Source: Pseudalkalibacillus berkeleyi
GTDB lineage: Bacteria; Bacillota; Bacilli; Bacillales; Fictibacillaceae
DNA: 64,000 bases
Direction of reading: 5' to 3'
Assembly: GCF_021608225.1 (NCBI RefSeq)
Contig: NZ_JAKIJS010000001.1
Coordinates: 1,612,001 to 1,676,000, forward strand
Shown here: positions 26,350 to 34,151 of the stretch, one piece after another
How positions within the stretch are numbered: position 1 is the first letter of the stretch
Layout of the letters: the number at the start of each line of letters is the position of its first letter
Translations under genes and position numbers: made by a program
The notes under the pieces: generated by a model
Database searches by the model: none
Told to the model about the DNA's origin: nothing
What the model saw: the letters and a program-made list of their open reading frames with translations, nothing else

Positions 26350-26382
26350 AGCAAAAAAAAAAGCAAGCACTTGGCTCGCTTT
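26350..26382 (-). terminator. terminator downstream of znuA
   Basis: On the minus strand AAGCGAGC pairs with GCTTGCTT (one G-U) around CAAGT, followed by a run of T residues. It is about 90 nt beyond the znuA stop. Confidence 0.75.
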
Positions 26383-26468
26383 AGAAAGGGGTTAGGGGGT
26401 ATAGAGGTGTTCTAGTTGTTATATACCCCATTGTAAAATTTTAAAACTATTTTCCATAATTTTTTTAT

Positions 26469-27401
26469 TTAATTTAATGCTTTTTTCATCGTTCGAATGT
26501 TTTCCCTCATAATACTTAGGTAATCTTCCTCGTTTTCAAGTTGTTCTAGCGTTAAAGATTCAAGATTACTTAAATACAATTTCTCCGCATTTACCTCATT
26601 CTTAATCATCTCAGCAATTTCGGAGGTGAAATTCTTTTCAAAAATGATGTAAGGCACATCATTCGTTCGCGCGTAATCGATAATCGCTTGGGCTTGTTTT
26701 TGAGAAGGTTCATGTGAAGGAGATAAACCGGAAATTGAAATCTGCTTAATGCCATATCTTTCTTCCCATTTGCCATAAGCACTATGCGCAACGATAAACT
26801 CTTTTCTTTTCGCATTCTTCACAACATTTTCGAACTGTTGATCTAGTTCGTTAAGATCTTTCTTCAATGATTCGAAATTAGCCTCGAACTCATCTTCCAA
26901 TTCAGGATGTTGTTTAATCATTTCTTTTTTTATCGTTTCTGACATTTGAATAGACTGAATAGGATCCAACCAGAAGTGTGGATCTACATCACCATGCTCG
27001 TGTTCACTATGTTCATCTTCACTTTCATTTTCGTGTGACTCTGCTTCACTATGAATATCTTTTGAAGCATTCAAGAAAACAACACCCTGTTTACCAAGAG
27101 ATTGCTTCGCTTTGTCAATAAACCCTTCAAAACCTGCACCATTATAGATCAACAGGTCAGATTCAGCTATGTCGATCAATTCTTTTGTAGTTGGTTCATA
27201 CGTGTGACCATCTGCTCCTGGCGGTATGATAGATTCAGCATGGACATGTTCCCCACCAATCCGATTTGCAAAATATTGTAGCGGATAAATCGATGTATAA
27301 ATCTTTAATTGAGATTCTCGTTGTTCGGATGAGCCTGAACCATCTGATCCACAACCCGCTATCACCACCGAGAGCGTCAATATCATTAATAATAATCTCA
27401 A
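26469..27401 (-). CDS. znuA: zinc ABC transporter substrate-binding lipoprotein
   Basis: 310 aa. LSVVIAGC near residue 10-17 is a lipobox, so it is anchored to the outer membrane face. The ZnuA/AdcA fold follows: ESIIPPGADGHTYEPTTKEL with the first His ligand, a His/Asp/Glu-rich loop at about 120-140 (EDEHSEHEHGDVDPHFW), and IVAHSAYGKW with another ligand. It binds Zn2+ for import. TTG 27401 has AAAGGGG 9 nt upstream. Two Zur-box-like palindromes precede it. The permease and ATPase genes are not adjacent, so they must be elsewhere. Confidence 0.9.
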   Translation of the reverse strand: MRLLLMILTLSVVIAGCGSDGSGSSEQRESQLKIYTSIYPLQYFANRIGGEHVHAESIIPPGADGHTYEPTTKELIDIAESDLLIYNGAGFEGFIDKAKQSLGKQGVVFLNASKDIHSEAESHENESEDEHSEHEHGDVDPHFWLDPIQSIQMSETIKKEMIKQHPELEDEFEANFESLKKDLNELDQQFENVVKNAKRKEFIVAHSAYGKWEERYGIKQISISGLSPSHEPSQKQAQAIIDYARTNDVPYIIFEKNFTSEIAEMIKNEVNAEKLYLSNLESLTLEQLENEEDYLSIMRENIRTMKKALN

Positions 27402-27421
27402 CGGGATGTTCCCCTTTCATA

Positions 27422-27436
27422 TCGTAACCATTACTA
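27422..27436. promoter_or_regulatory. Zur box 1 upstream of znuA
   Basis: TCGTAACCATTACTA matches the 7-1-7 Bacillus Zur box (TCGTAATNATTACGA) at all but two positions. It lies 20 nt before the start codon. Confidence 0.65.
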
Positions 27437-27463
27437 TTTGTCTTTAGAGCATTCTCTATTATA

Positions 27464-27478
27464 TCGTAATCGTTCCGA
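27464..27478. promoter_or_regulatory. Zur box 2 upstream of znuA
   Basis: TCGTAATCGTTCCGA matches the same consensus apart from two bases, 27 bp from box 1. Confidence 0.6.
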
Positions 27479-27518
27479 TTTTCAAGCGGAAAACACACAT
27501 TTTATTTTAATTCTATAA

Positions 27519-27549
27519 GAAAAGGACCACAAAAATTGTGGTCCTTTCT
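27519..27549 (-). terminator. terminator of the VOC-family gene
   Basis: AAAGGACCACAA and TTGTGGTCCTTT form a perfect 12-bp stem with a 3-nt loop, followed on the minus strand by TCTTATAG. It begins 3 nt after the stop. Confidence 0.85.
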
Positions 27550-27551
27550 CT

Positions 27552-28046
27552 TTAATAAGCCCCTTGAGAATAAGTTAGCTCATAACTATGCGTATATATT
27601 TCAAATATATTGCCAAATGGATCTTCAACATACACCATCTTATATGGCTTTTCTCCTGGATAGTATTCACGAATCGGCATACGCTGTTTACCGCCGTATT
27701 CTTTGATTTTCTCAACCATACCTTCAATATCAGGGTCCTGGATACAGAAATGGAACAATCCAGTTTTCCAGTATTCGAAGTTGTTTTCTGGATTCTCATT
27801 ATGTGGAAACTCGAATAGCTCCACACCGATTTTATCTCCAGTCGCTAAGTGGGCAATTCGGAATTTTTCCCAATCATTCCCGAATACGTCTCGGCACATT
27901 TGTCCGACCGGCGTATCATCGTTATAGACCTCAGATGGTTCCATAATGACATACCACCCAAAGACTTCCGTGTAGAATTTAACTGCAGCTTCAACGTCTG
28001 GTACGGATAGTCCAATATGCGAAAAAGTTCTTGGATATGGATGCAT
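27552..28046 (-). CDS. VOC-family (glyoxalase/bleomycin resistance-type) protein
   Basis: 164 aa. The fold repeats appear as THSHIGLSVPDVEAAVKFY-like start (SHIGLSVPDVEAAVKFYTEV) and GLFHFCIQDPDIEGMVEKI, with YVEDPFGNIFEIYTHSYEL at the end, the metal-binding strands of VOC enzymes. Probably a metal-dependent lyase, isomerase or dioxygenase; substrate unknown. It is divergent from an HxlR regulator with 121 nt between, so it is probably that regulator's target. Confidence 0.8.
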   Translation of the reverse strand: MHPYPRTFSHIGLSVPDVEAAVKFYTEVFGWYVIMEPSEVYNDDTPVGQMCRDVFGNDWEKFRIAHLATGDKIGVELFEFPHNENPENNFEYWKTGLFHFCIQDPDIEGMVEKIKEYGGKQRMPIREYYPGEKPYKMVYVEDPFGNIFEIYTHSYELTYSQGAY

Positions 28047-28082
28047 GATTAATTCCCTCCTGTTTTTCTTTTGACAATGGTT

Positions 28083-28112
28083 ATTATAAATCAGTAAGAT
28101 GCATTTATGTAA
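28083..28112 (-). promoter_or_regulatory. promoter of the VOC gene with HxlR-type repeats
   Basis: On the minus strand TTACAT (plus 28107-28112) and TATAAT (plus 28083-28088) are 18 bp apart. Two near-identical GTAAGA(A)TGCA repeats at about 28094 and 28110 overlap the spacer and -35, a fitting site for repression by the divergent HxlR protein. Confidence 0.55.
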
Positions 28113-28167
28113 GAATGCACTTTTTTGTGAGAAACTAACCTAAAGGTAAGTAAGGAGTGGAACAGCT

Positions 28168-28509
28168 TTGAAGGATACCATTCAAGTTGATGATAGCGGT
28201 AAGCTGAAATGTGCGATTGAGTTCACGTTGAACAAAATCGGAGGCAAATGGAAAACAGTCATTCTTTGGCATCTTGGTGTTGAAGGGACATTCCGATACA
28301 ATGAATTACGCAGGCTCCTCCCTGGTGTGACCCATAAGGTCTTAACGCAACAATTAAAAGAGATGGAGCAAGATGGTTTAATTTCGAGAAAGCAATACGA
28401 TGAAATACCACCGAGAGTCGAATATTCGATGACTGAAAAAGGGATGACCCTTATGCCAATATTAAATGAAATGCATAAATGGGGAACCGAAAACGGAGAA
28501 TTTTGCTAA
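28168..28509 (+). CDS. HxlR-family winged-helix regulator
   Basis: 113 aa. EFTLNKIGGKWKTVILWHLG and FRYNELRRLLPGVTHKVLTQQL are the HxlR signature, followed by the wing YDEIPPRVEYSMTEKG. There is no cysteine in the N-terminal HxlR redox position except Cys11 (KCAIEF), which may sense thiol stress or aldehydes in some family members. Start TTG 28168 with AAGGAG upstream. Divergent VOC enzyme is the probable target; a terminator follows 6 nt after the stop. Confidence 0.88.
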   Translation: MKDTIQVDDSGKLKCAIEFTLNKIGGKWKTVILWHLGVEGTFRYNELRRLLPGVTHKVLTQQLKEMEQDGLISRKQYDEIPPRVEYSMTEKGMTLMPILNEMHKWGTENGEFC

Positions 28510-28514
28510 AATGA

Positions 28515-28543
28515 AGAAAGCAGCCTTACATAGAGGCTGCTTT
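28515..28543 (+). terminator. terminator of the HxlR gene
   Basis: AAAGCAGCCT and AGGCTGCTTT form a stem with a 6-nt loop right after the HxlR stop. It is also positioned to serve the minus strand. Confidence 0.7.
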
Positions 28544-28629
28544 AGGTTTGGATATACTTTCTTTCAATCATAATCCATGTGAAATAAATCAGTGCTGTGA
28601 CGCCTATTACAATGAGGAGCCTTTTTCAT
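28542..28629 (-). pseudogene. possible frameshifted small membrane-peptide gene
   Basis: ATG 28629 has AAAGGGG upstream. The frame breaks after MKK; if one base is removed near the AAAAAGG run, it reads on as a 27-aa peptide with one hydrophobic helix (LLIVIGVTALIYFTWIMIE) and a basic end, closing with TAA at 28544. The span of 88 nt is one base over a multiple of three. It could be a relic, a sequencing error or chance. Confidence is low because the piece is short. Confidence 0.25.
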
Positions 28630-28660
28630 ATAGGTCCCCTTTCAAGTCGCATATAGTCCA

Positions 28661-29296
28661 TTACGCTCTATGGTTTTCTGAAACCACGGATTGAATGTTT
28701 GTTAATAGATCCATTGAATTGACATGTGCAGTATTGGCTGGAAAAGTCTTTATTATCTTATCCACATTATCCTGAACCGTCTTTGCCTCTATTAACTGAA
28801 CATATCCATCTTCAAATTGATTCAAAGATTCGTAATACTGTTTATATTGTTCGGCAATTTTTACGTGTTTTTCAAAATTTCTTCGCTTCCTCGTTAAATC
28901 ATTCTCTTTCCTGTATTTTAAATTCAGATTATTGGTATGTAGGAAATAATATTGATCAGGGAATTCAATTTCCTTTGCTTCGATTGCCTCTTTAAAAAAC
29001 GCATAGATTAAGTCTAAGTTTTGATCAAAAATCTTAAAGTCAAAACACCAATTGTAACTAAAAGGGTGGAACAGATCACCGTCAAAAATGATATGGTCGA
29101 ACCTTTTCAACTGCTTTTGTGCAAGTTTCCACCGATCGATCTGACGTTCAAAATACCAGGTTTTTGATGCTCTTATAGGTCGTTCAAATAACTGATTAAC
29201 CTCTGGCACAACATATGCATTTATTTGTTTTGCAACTTCATTGGAAGTTGTTGTTTTTCCTACCGCACTAGCTCCTTCTAAAGACACAATTGACAT
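28661..29296 (-). CDS. P-loop kinase/ATPase-like protein, 211 aa
   Basis: IVSLEGASAVGKTTTSNEVA at residues 3-22 is a Walker A P-loop (GASAVGKT). IIFDGDLFHPFSYNW near 70 holds a Walker B-type Asp. The size and the FEKHVKIAEQYKQYYESL helical tail are like nucleoside or small-molecule kinases (dNK/thymidylate kinase-like), but no family can be named. It lies just after a SAM methyltransferase gene, 32 nt away, on the same strand, so the four genes to 30979 may form one unit. Confidence 0.65.
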   Translation of the reverse strand: MSIVSLEGASAVGKTTTSNEVAKQINAYVVPEVNQLFERPIRASKTWYFERQIDRWKLAQKQLKRFDHIIFDGDLFHPFSYNWCFDFKIFDQNLDLIYAFFKEAIEAKEIEFPDQYYFLHTNNLNLKYRKENDLTRKRRNFEKHVKIAEQYKQYYESLNQFEDGYVQLIEAKTVQDNVDKIIKTFPANTAHVNSMDLLTNIQSVVSENHRA

Positions 29297-29328
29297 AATA
29301 TCTCCAACTTTATTAATTATTTCTTCAT

Positions 29329-30129
29329 CTAATCTTTAGTTGCAAGAACCGTGAATAATCCTGGTAATCTTTCTTCTATTTTTTCTGGTGAATCTTTTGG
29401 AAAAGCCCATCTGATATTAGCTTCTTCTTCAAGAGAGCGAATTGTTAATTCAGCTTCAACCATGGATGTCACAACTTCTCCTAATGTCCATCGTCGTATT
29501 TTATTTTTCTTTAAACTGTGCTGTTCATTCTTTTCTAATAATTCACCATAAGCTACATTCACTTCTACAAGGCTCGTATCAAAGTAATCCCCATTAGCGA
29601 TCATTTGCCGATCCGAAACTGAAAGTAGTTTCGAAACAATTGGATGAAAATCTCTTAAAATCAATTTCCCCCCAGGCCTTAGAGATTCGTAAATCACTTT
29701 AAATAAAGGCTTTAAGTCCACAAAATAATGTAGTACACCGAGTTCTAAAATGACATAATCAAAATCTAATAGTCGTTTCTCTTTAGGAATGTTCAATACG
29801 TCCGAAACAATATAGTCAATGCAAACGTCAGCGGCCTGAGCTAATTCCATTGCGTATTTTCTATTTTCATGAGAAATATCTACAACAGTAACGTCAGCAT
29901 CTAACAAAGCGAAGGATACTGCTTTATTTCCTTTTGATCCTAGTAAATTAGCAATTCTTTTACCCTTAACCTCGCCCATATACTTTAAGTAATGAGCGAC
30001 AGACCTTTCACGATCTGCAATTAAAACTTTTGCATATTCACTTGGATTACCATGGCGTTTTACCCAAGCTTGGTAGGCTGACTGATTCCAAGCCTCACCG
30101 TTGATTTTACTTACAGAAATTTGATTCAC
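29329..30129 (-). CDS. class I SAM-dependent methyltransferase
   Basis: 266 aa. IANLLGSKGNKAVSFALL (about 59-76) is the glycine-rich motif I region, VTVVDISHENRKYA motif II with the ribose-binding Asp, and LEL-VLHYFVDLKPLF and RPGGKLILRDFHPI are the later motifs. Substrate unknown. The start overlaps the HIT gene stop by 4 nt (ATGA type), so the two are co-translated. Confidence 0.78.
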   Translation of the reverse strand: MNQISVSKINGEAWNQSAYQAWVKRHGNPSEYAKVLIADRERSVAHYLKYMGEVKGKRIANLLGSKGNKAVSFALLDADVTVVDISHENRKYAMELAQAADVCIDYIVSDVLNIPKEKRLLDFDYVILELGVLHYFVDLKPLFKVIYESLRPGGKLILRDFHPIVSKLLSVSDRQMIANGDYFDTSLVEVNVAYGELLEKNEQHSLKKNKIRRWTLGEVVTSMVEAELTIRSLEEEANIRWAFPKDSPEKIEERLPGLFTVLATKD

Positions 30130-30578
30130 CTAGTATTACACCCTCTTATCGATGTTACCTTATAAATCTCTTGTTTCATTTTTCTTTGTGCATCCGTTAA
30201 TTTAGTTTCATCAACTAATGTACATTCACTTTCGTCTTCTATATAAAAGTCTGCGAAATTTTGACCTTCGTACCTCGGAACAATGTGCATATGAAAATGC
30301 GTAAGCTCATCGAATTGCCCACCGTTTTGACAGATCGTTATTCCGTCAGGCTCATACAAATTCCTTATAGCGCTTGAAATAATTTTGGCCGCTTTTACTA
30401 TAGAAAATGCTGAATGATCATCAAGCTCATCAAAGTAACAATAATGATTTTTAGATAAGATCAGTATATGACCTTCGTTAAACGGATTGTGATCTAAAAA
30501 ACAACAGACAAATTCGTCTTCATATACGACGTAAACGGGTGCGTTTTGATTTGCTAAATGACAACCTAAACAATTCAT
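30126..30578 (-). CDS. HIT-family hydrolase
   Basis: 150 aa. THFHMHIVPR carries the His triad (HxHxHxx); NPFNEGHILILSKNHYCYFDEL and ALKNLYEPDGITICQNGG-like segments (RNLYEPDGITICQNGG) complete the fold. CLGC near the start looks like a zinc-binding pair, as in other HIT nucleotide hydrolases. Likely hydrolyses a dinucleoside polyphosphate or AMP conjugate. ATG 30578 is preferred, with GTAGG 9 nt upstream; an in-frame ATG at 30611 overlaps the previous stop. Confidence 0.8.
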   Translation of the reverse strand: MNCLGCHLANQNAPVYVVYEDEFVCCFLDHNPFNEGHILILSKNHYCYFDELDDHSAFSIVKAAKIISSAIRNLYEPDGITICQNGGQFDELTHFHMHIVPRYEGQNFADFYIEDESECTLVDETKLTDAQRKMKQEIYKVTSIRGCNTR

Positions 30579-30610
30579 TTCTAATATCCTACCTACCTCA
30601 CCATGTCCCA

Positions 30611-30979
30611 TTATGGTTTATTGCTTTTCAAAAACGCGATTAGCTCTTCCTCACTATATGTTGTTAGTACGATTTCTTTTGTCGTGAAGACTACAAAGGC
30701 TGGCGTTTTTTCTAACTCTAGAAATTTATATTGATTATTAATATCTGTTAATGATTTTCTGCCGTGTATAGTACCTATGCTTCTAATTTTATTTTCATCT
30801 GTCCACTCATGCCAGGCGAATGTCTCATACTTCCCTGTGTCATCAACGACCAAAAGAGAATACTTAGACTTGTCATCTGAAAATAAAGGATGTGTTGCAA
30901 CTTTTTCGGATTCCAGAACATCCGAGCATCCACCTATAAAGACGATGACTATACCTAACATAGTTAAAAGTCTTTTCAA
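30611..30979 (-). CDS. small lipoprotein of unknown function
   Basis: 122 aa from TTG 30979; AGGAGG lies 9 nt before this codon and would be inside the coding region if the ATG at 30997 were used. MKRLLTMLGIVIVFIGGC is a lipoprotein signal with lipobox IGGC. The mature part (about 100 aa) is acidic to neutral with strands such as KYSLLVVDDTGKYETFAW and TPAFVVFTTKEIVLTTYSEEE. No family recognised. First gene of the run lipoprotein, HIT, methyltransferase, kinase-like. Confidence 0.65.
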   Translation of the reverse strand: MKRLLTMLGIVIVFIGGCSDVLESEKVATHPLFSDDKSKYSLLVVDDTGKYETFAWHEWTDENKIRSIGTIHGRKSLTDINNQYKFLELEKTPAFVVFTTKEIVLTTYSEEELIAFLKSNKP

Positions 30980-31079
30980 TACACATGACCTCCTCATCTC
31001 TTATGGTTTTAAACAAATAAACAACTCTCCTAATACCAATTATTTCAAATTTATGGTGGATTCTCAATATATATTTCAT

Positions 31080-31113
31080 CAAAAAAAACGACAAGTGCTT
31101 TCACACCTGCCGT
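31080..31113 (-). terminator. terminator of the YhgE/Pip gene
   Basis: On the minus strand ACGGCAGGTG pairs with CACTTGTCGT (two G-U pairs), followed by TTTTTTTT. Confidence 0.8.
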
Positions 31114-31120
31114 TCAATTA

Positions 31121-33319
31121 TTATGCTTCAACTGTCTTTATATATTGTTTCTTAAATAGCCCGACCAAAAAGACTGAGGTCATTGCGATAAATACGATGA
31201 GATACCCCAATAGGATCAGTACATTTTGCCACATAAAATCAAAGTCTCCACTTGAGATGACCGCTTTAAATGCGGAAACGGAATAAGTCATTGGAAGCAT
31301 TGCAGAAATTGGCTGCAAGACTGTCGGGATTAATTCTAATGGGAATGTCCCAGCACTTGTTGTCAGTTGTAAAATTAAAATAATAATGGCAACGAATCGT
31401 CCCGGATCCCCCATTAATGTTACGAGCATTTGAATTAATGCCAGGAATGTAAGACTTGTGACAATAGTCGTCAGGATAAATAATGGAACACTTTCTACTT
31501 CAAGACCTAATCCAAACAATAAAATTCCTACAGCAATTAATGATTGAATAATCCCTACTGTTGTAAGAACTGCGAATTTACCTAAGAACCAACTTAGTCC
31601 ACTTGACGGACGACTAGCTGGATCTTTAAGTGGAAAGACAATTGAAATTAATAGTGCCCCGACGAATAATCCGAGTGATAAAAAGTAAGGCGCAAAACCA
31701 GTACCATAGTTTGGAACATGGTTGATTTTCTCATTTTTCACATCGACTGGCGCGGCCATCATATCATATGTGTCATCATTCGCTTTAACACTGTTCGCTT
31801 CTTCAGCAGCACTCTTAAGTTTAGATTCGTATTCAGTTGTCCCATTGGAAAGTTTCGTTGAACCCTCAGCCAGTTCTTGTGATCCTTCTGCTAGCTTCTT
31901 AGATCCATCGGTTAACTGGGTCGAACCATCATATACTTTGTTAATACCTGCATTTAACTCACTTGCACCTGAAGCAACGCTAACGGTTCCCTCATACACT
32001 TCATTTAGCTTACCGTTTAACAAGGCAACGTTTTTCACAATTTCATTTTGGCCTGCTTGAAGTTGTTCAGAGCCTTGATCAAGTTGGATTGAACCATCTA
32101 CCAGTTGATCAACACCACCTTGGAGTTGCTTTTGACCATCATTTAGCGCACCGATACTTCCAGCAAGCTTATTCGCCCCACCTTGGAGTTCTGAAGCACC
32201 CGTACTGAGTGCATCCGTACCTTTTTCAAGACCAGTTGCTCCATTCTTGATCTGATTAATAGCGGATTGAATTTGTTTCTGCTTTTCTTCAGGAAGACTC
32301 TCCATCAGAGGAGCTAATTCATTTTCAAGTTCTGCTGCACCAGACCCTATTGTTTGAGCACCTGATTTTGCGCTTTCCGCTCCCCCTTTGAGAGCACCGA
32401 TCTTTTCTGCAAGTTGTTTAGAGCCAGCATGTAATTCAGATGTATTTTCAATAGCACTGGTTAGGCCCGTATCAACTTGTTCAAGACCTGACTTACTTTG
32501 GTCAATTCCTGCTGCAAGGGAGTCAATCCCTGCCTGGACATCCTTTGTACCTTTATATAGTCGTTGCGTTTTCCCTGTCATAACGCCGACACCATCAGAT
32601 AATTCCTTTGAGCCCTTAGCCAAATCAGTAGCACCTGATTGTACTTGAGCTACGCCACCTGTCAGCTCAACATTTTTTTCAGCTAATACAGCTAAATTAT
32701 CCTTTAATTTATCCGCCCCTTGGGACAGGTCAATCGCGCCATTATTGATTTCACCAGCTTTGTCGCTAGCTGTTTGGAATCCATCTCCCATAACTTGAAT
32801 CTTCTCAAACATCGTTTCTGCATAAGTTTGAGATACCGATTTAGAAAGACTCGCCTTAATCTCTTTCATCGCCGTATCACCGATTTGAGCAGATAGGAAG
32901 TTAAAGCTTTCATTTGGTACATATTTAAGCGAAAGCTTTTGTGGCCGATCCTCTAACAAAGTTGTTCCATTTTCCGAAAAATCTTCTGGAATCTCAACCA
33001 GCATGTAGTACTCTTGCTTCTCAAGGTTCTTATACCCTTCCTCTTTATCAACGAAATGAAATTCGAATTCTGAGCTATCCTTTAGTTTGTCTACAAGGTC
33101 ATCTCCGATATGGAGGTCCTTTCCGTCAAACTCTGCTCCATCGTCACTGTTGACTACCGCAACTGGCAGATCCGACAGTTGTTCATATGGATCCCAAAAC
33201 GACCATAGAAACATACCCGCATATAAAACTGGGATAAAGAGCACAGCTATGATTGGAATTAACAACTTTTTATTACGAAAAATGGCTTTAAATTCTGAAC
33301 GAACAATTGATTTTTTCAT
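31121..33319 (-). CDS. yhgE: YhgE/Pip-type membrane protein (ABC-2 exporter-like)
   Basis: 732 aa. One membrane segment near residues 19-38, a large outside region (about 40-540), and about five segments at the C-end (560-725) give the YhgE/Pip layout, where Pip is a phage infection protein. The middle region has repeated G-(A/S)-x-x-L heptad-like units, about 20 of them, predicting a long coiled-coil stalk. The start has GGAGG upstream. An operator shared with the adjacent TetR gene lies 25 nt before the start, so it is probably derepressed by a membrane or drug stress. Confidence 0.82.
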   Translation of the reverse strand: MKKSIVRSEFKAIFRNKKLLIPIIAVLFIPVLYAGMFLWSFWDPYEQLSDLPVAVVNSDDGAEFDGKDLHIGDDLVDKLKDSSEFEFHFVDKEEGYKNLEKQEYYMLVEIPEDFSENGTTLLEDRPQKLSLKYVPNESFNFLSAQIGDTAMKEIKASLSKSVSQTYAETMFEKIQVMGDGFQTASDKAGEINNGAIDLSQGADKLKDNLAVLAEKNVELTGGVAQVQSGATDLAKGSKELSDGVGVMTGKTQRLYKGTKDVQAGIDSLAAGIDQSKSGLEQVDTGLTSAIENTSELHAGSKQLAEKIGALKGGAESAKSGAQTIGSGAAELENELAPLMESLPEEKQKQIQSAINQIKNGATGLEKGTDALSTGASELQGGANKLAGSIGALNDGQKQLQGGVDQLVDGSIQLDQGSEQLQAGQNEIVKNVALLNGKLNEVYEGTVSVASGASELNAGINKVYDGSTQLTDGSKKLAEGSQELAEGSTKLSNGTTEYESKLKSAAEEANSVKANDDTYDMMAAPVDVKNEKINHVPNYGTGFAPYFLSLGLFVGALLISIVFPLKDPASRPSSGLSWFLGKFAVLTTVGIIQSLIAVGILLFGLGLEVESVPLFILTTIVTSLTFLALIQMLVTLMGDPGRFVAIIILILQLTTSAGTFPLELIPTVLQPISAMLPMTYSVSAFKAVISSGDFDFMWQNVLILLGYLIVFIAMTSVFLVGLFKKQYIKTVEA

Positions 33320-33343
33320 GTTTACCTCCTGCTTTATGAATGT

Positions 33344-33366
33344 ATGACCATATTATTCATTTGGTC
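33344..33366. promoter_or_regulatory. TetR operator at the yhgE gene (TGACC-N13-GGTCA)
   Basis: TGACCA and TGGTCA are arranged as an inverted repeat 25 nt upstream of yhgE. The same half-sites and the same 13-nt gap occur 25 nt upstream of the tetR gene. Confidence 0.6.
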
Positions 33367-33383
33367 ACTTTAGTCCAAAAAAT

Positions 33384-33407
33384 AAATGACTATCAAAAAT
33401 TAGTCAT
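33384..33407. promoter_or_regulatory. second inverted repeat between yhgE and tetR
   Basis: AATGACTA and TAGTCATT form a perfect 8-bp inverted repeat with an 8-nt spacer. The shorter spacing differs from the TGACC-N13-GGTCA sites, so it may be a weaker operator, or a small hairpin after tetR. Confidence 0.4.
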
Positions 33408-33423
33408 TATTTCTCCAGAAACT

Positions 33424-33999
33424 TTACCTTCTGGATAATCCACTAATTAAATATTGTTCAAACAAATTGGCGATTTCATCTTTATTGAGTGGGGTATGAT
33501 TTCTTTCCCAATCAAAGATAAGAGAGACATACAACTTCATCATTACAAAAGCCGTCATTTCAGGATCACATGGCTTAATAGCTTCAGATTGGATCGCCTT
33601 TTCAATTTGTTGACTAACGAAATCAACGACCTCTTTTTCCATCCGGTTGACCACATCGGATACTGCAGGTGTACCTATTTCCACTGCTTCTTGATGAAGC
33701 TTAATGGTCAGTTGATGCTCTTTTCGGAATTCCAACAAACGAAATAATGCATGATGAACATTTTCTGAAAAAGAGGCTTGAGGATCAAGCACCTCTTCTG
33801 CTTCACGCTTCATTTCATTCAATAATGAGCTTACAATCTCGTCAAATAATTCTTCCTTGTTTTTAAAAAACGTGTAAATCGTCCCTTTTCCTACATTCGC
33901 TAATTTCGCCACTTGATCCATCGTTGTAGCTTTATAACCGAAAAGGGAAAACGAATTCGTCGCAGCTTCCAAAATCTGCTTTCTACGATCAATTGCCAC
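33424..33999 (-). CDS. TetR-family repressor, controls yhgE
   Basis: 191 aa from GTG 33999, chosen because AGGAGG lies 8 nt upstream. The HTH is RKQILEAATNSFSLFGYKAT through VAKLANVGKGTIYTFFKNKEEL (residues 5-48). The C-terminal ligand domain is about 140 aa. It sits 104 nt upstream of yhgE on the same strand and both genes have the same TGACC-N13-GGTCA operator, so it should repress itself and yhgE. The ligand is unknown. Confidence 0.85.
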   Translation of the reverse strand: MAIDRRKQILEAATNSFSLFGYKATTMDQVAKLANVGKGTIYTFFKNKEELFDEIVSSLLNEMKREAEEVLDPQASFSENVHHALFRLLEFRKEHQLTIKLHQEAVEIGTPAVSDVVNRMEKEVVDFVSQQIEKAIQSEAIKPCDPEMTAFVMMKLYVSLIFDWERNHTPLNKDEIANLFEQYLISGLSRR

Positions 34000-34023
34000 G
34001 AAAACACCTCCTATAACACCGAC

Positions 34024-34046
34024 TGACCATTTTTGAAATCCGGTCA
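34024..34046. promoter_or_regulatory. TetR operator at its own gene (TGACC-N13-GGTCA)
   Basis: Same half-sites, 13-nt gap and 25-nt distance to the start codon as the site before yhgE. Confidence 0.6.
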
Positions 34047-34151
34047 ATTCCTGACTTTAAAAAGTCTATCACACTAATTAAAAATTTACTAGTGATTTCA
34101 TTACGAAATCATTGAGGATATGTCATTGAAGAACTGTTCACAAACAGAATG

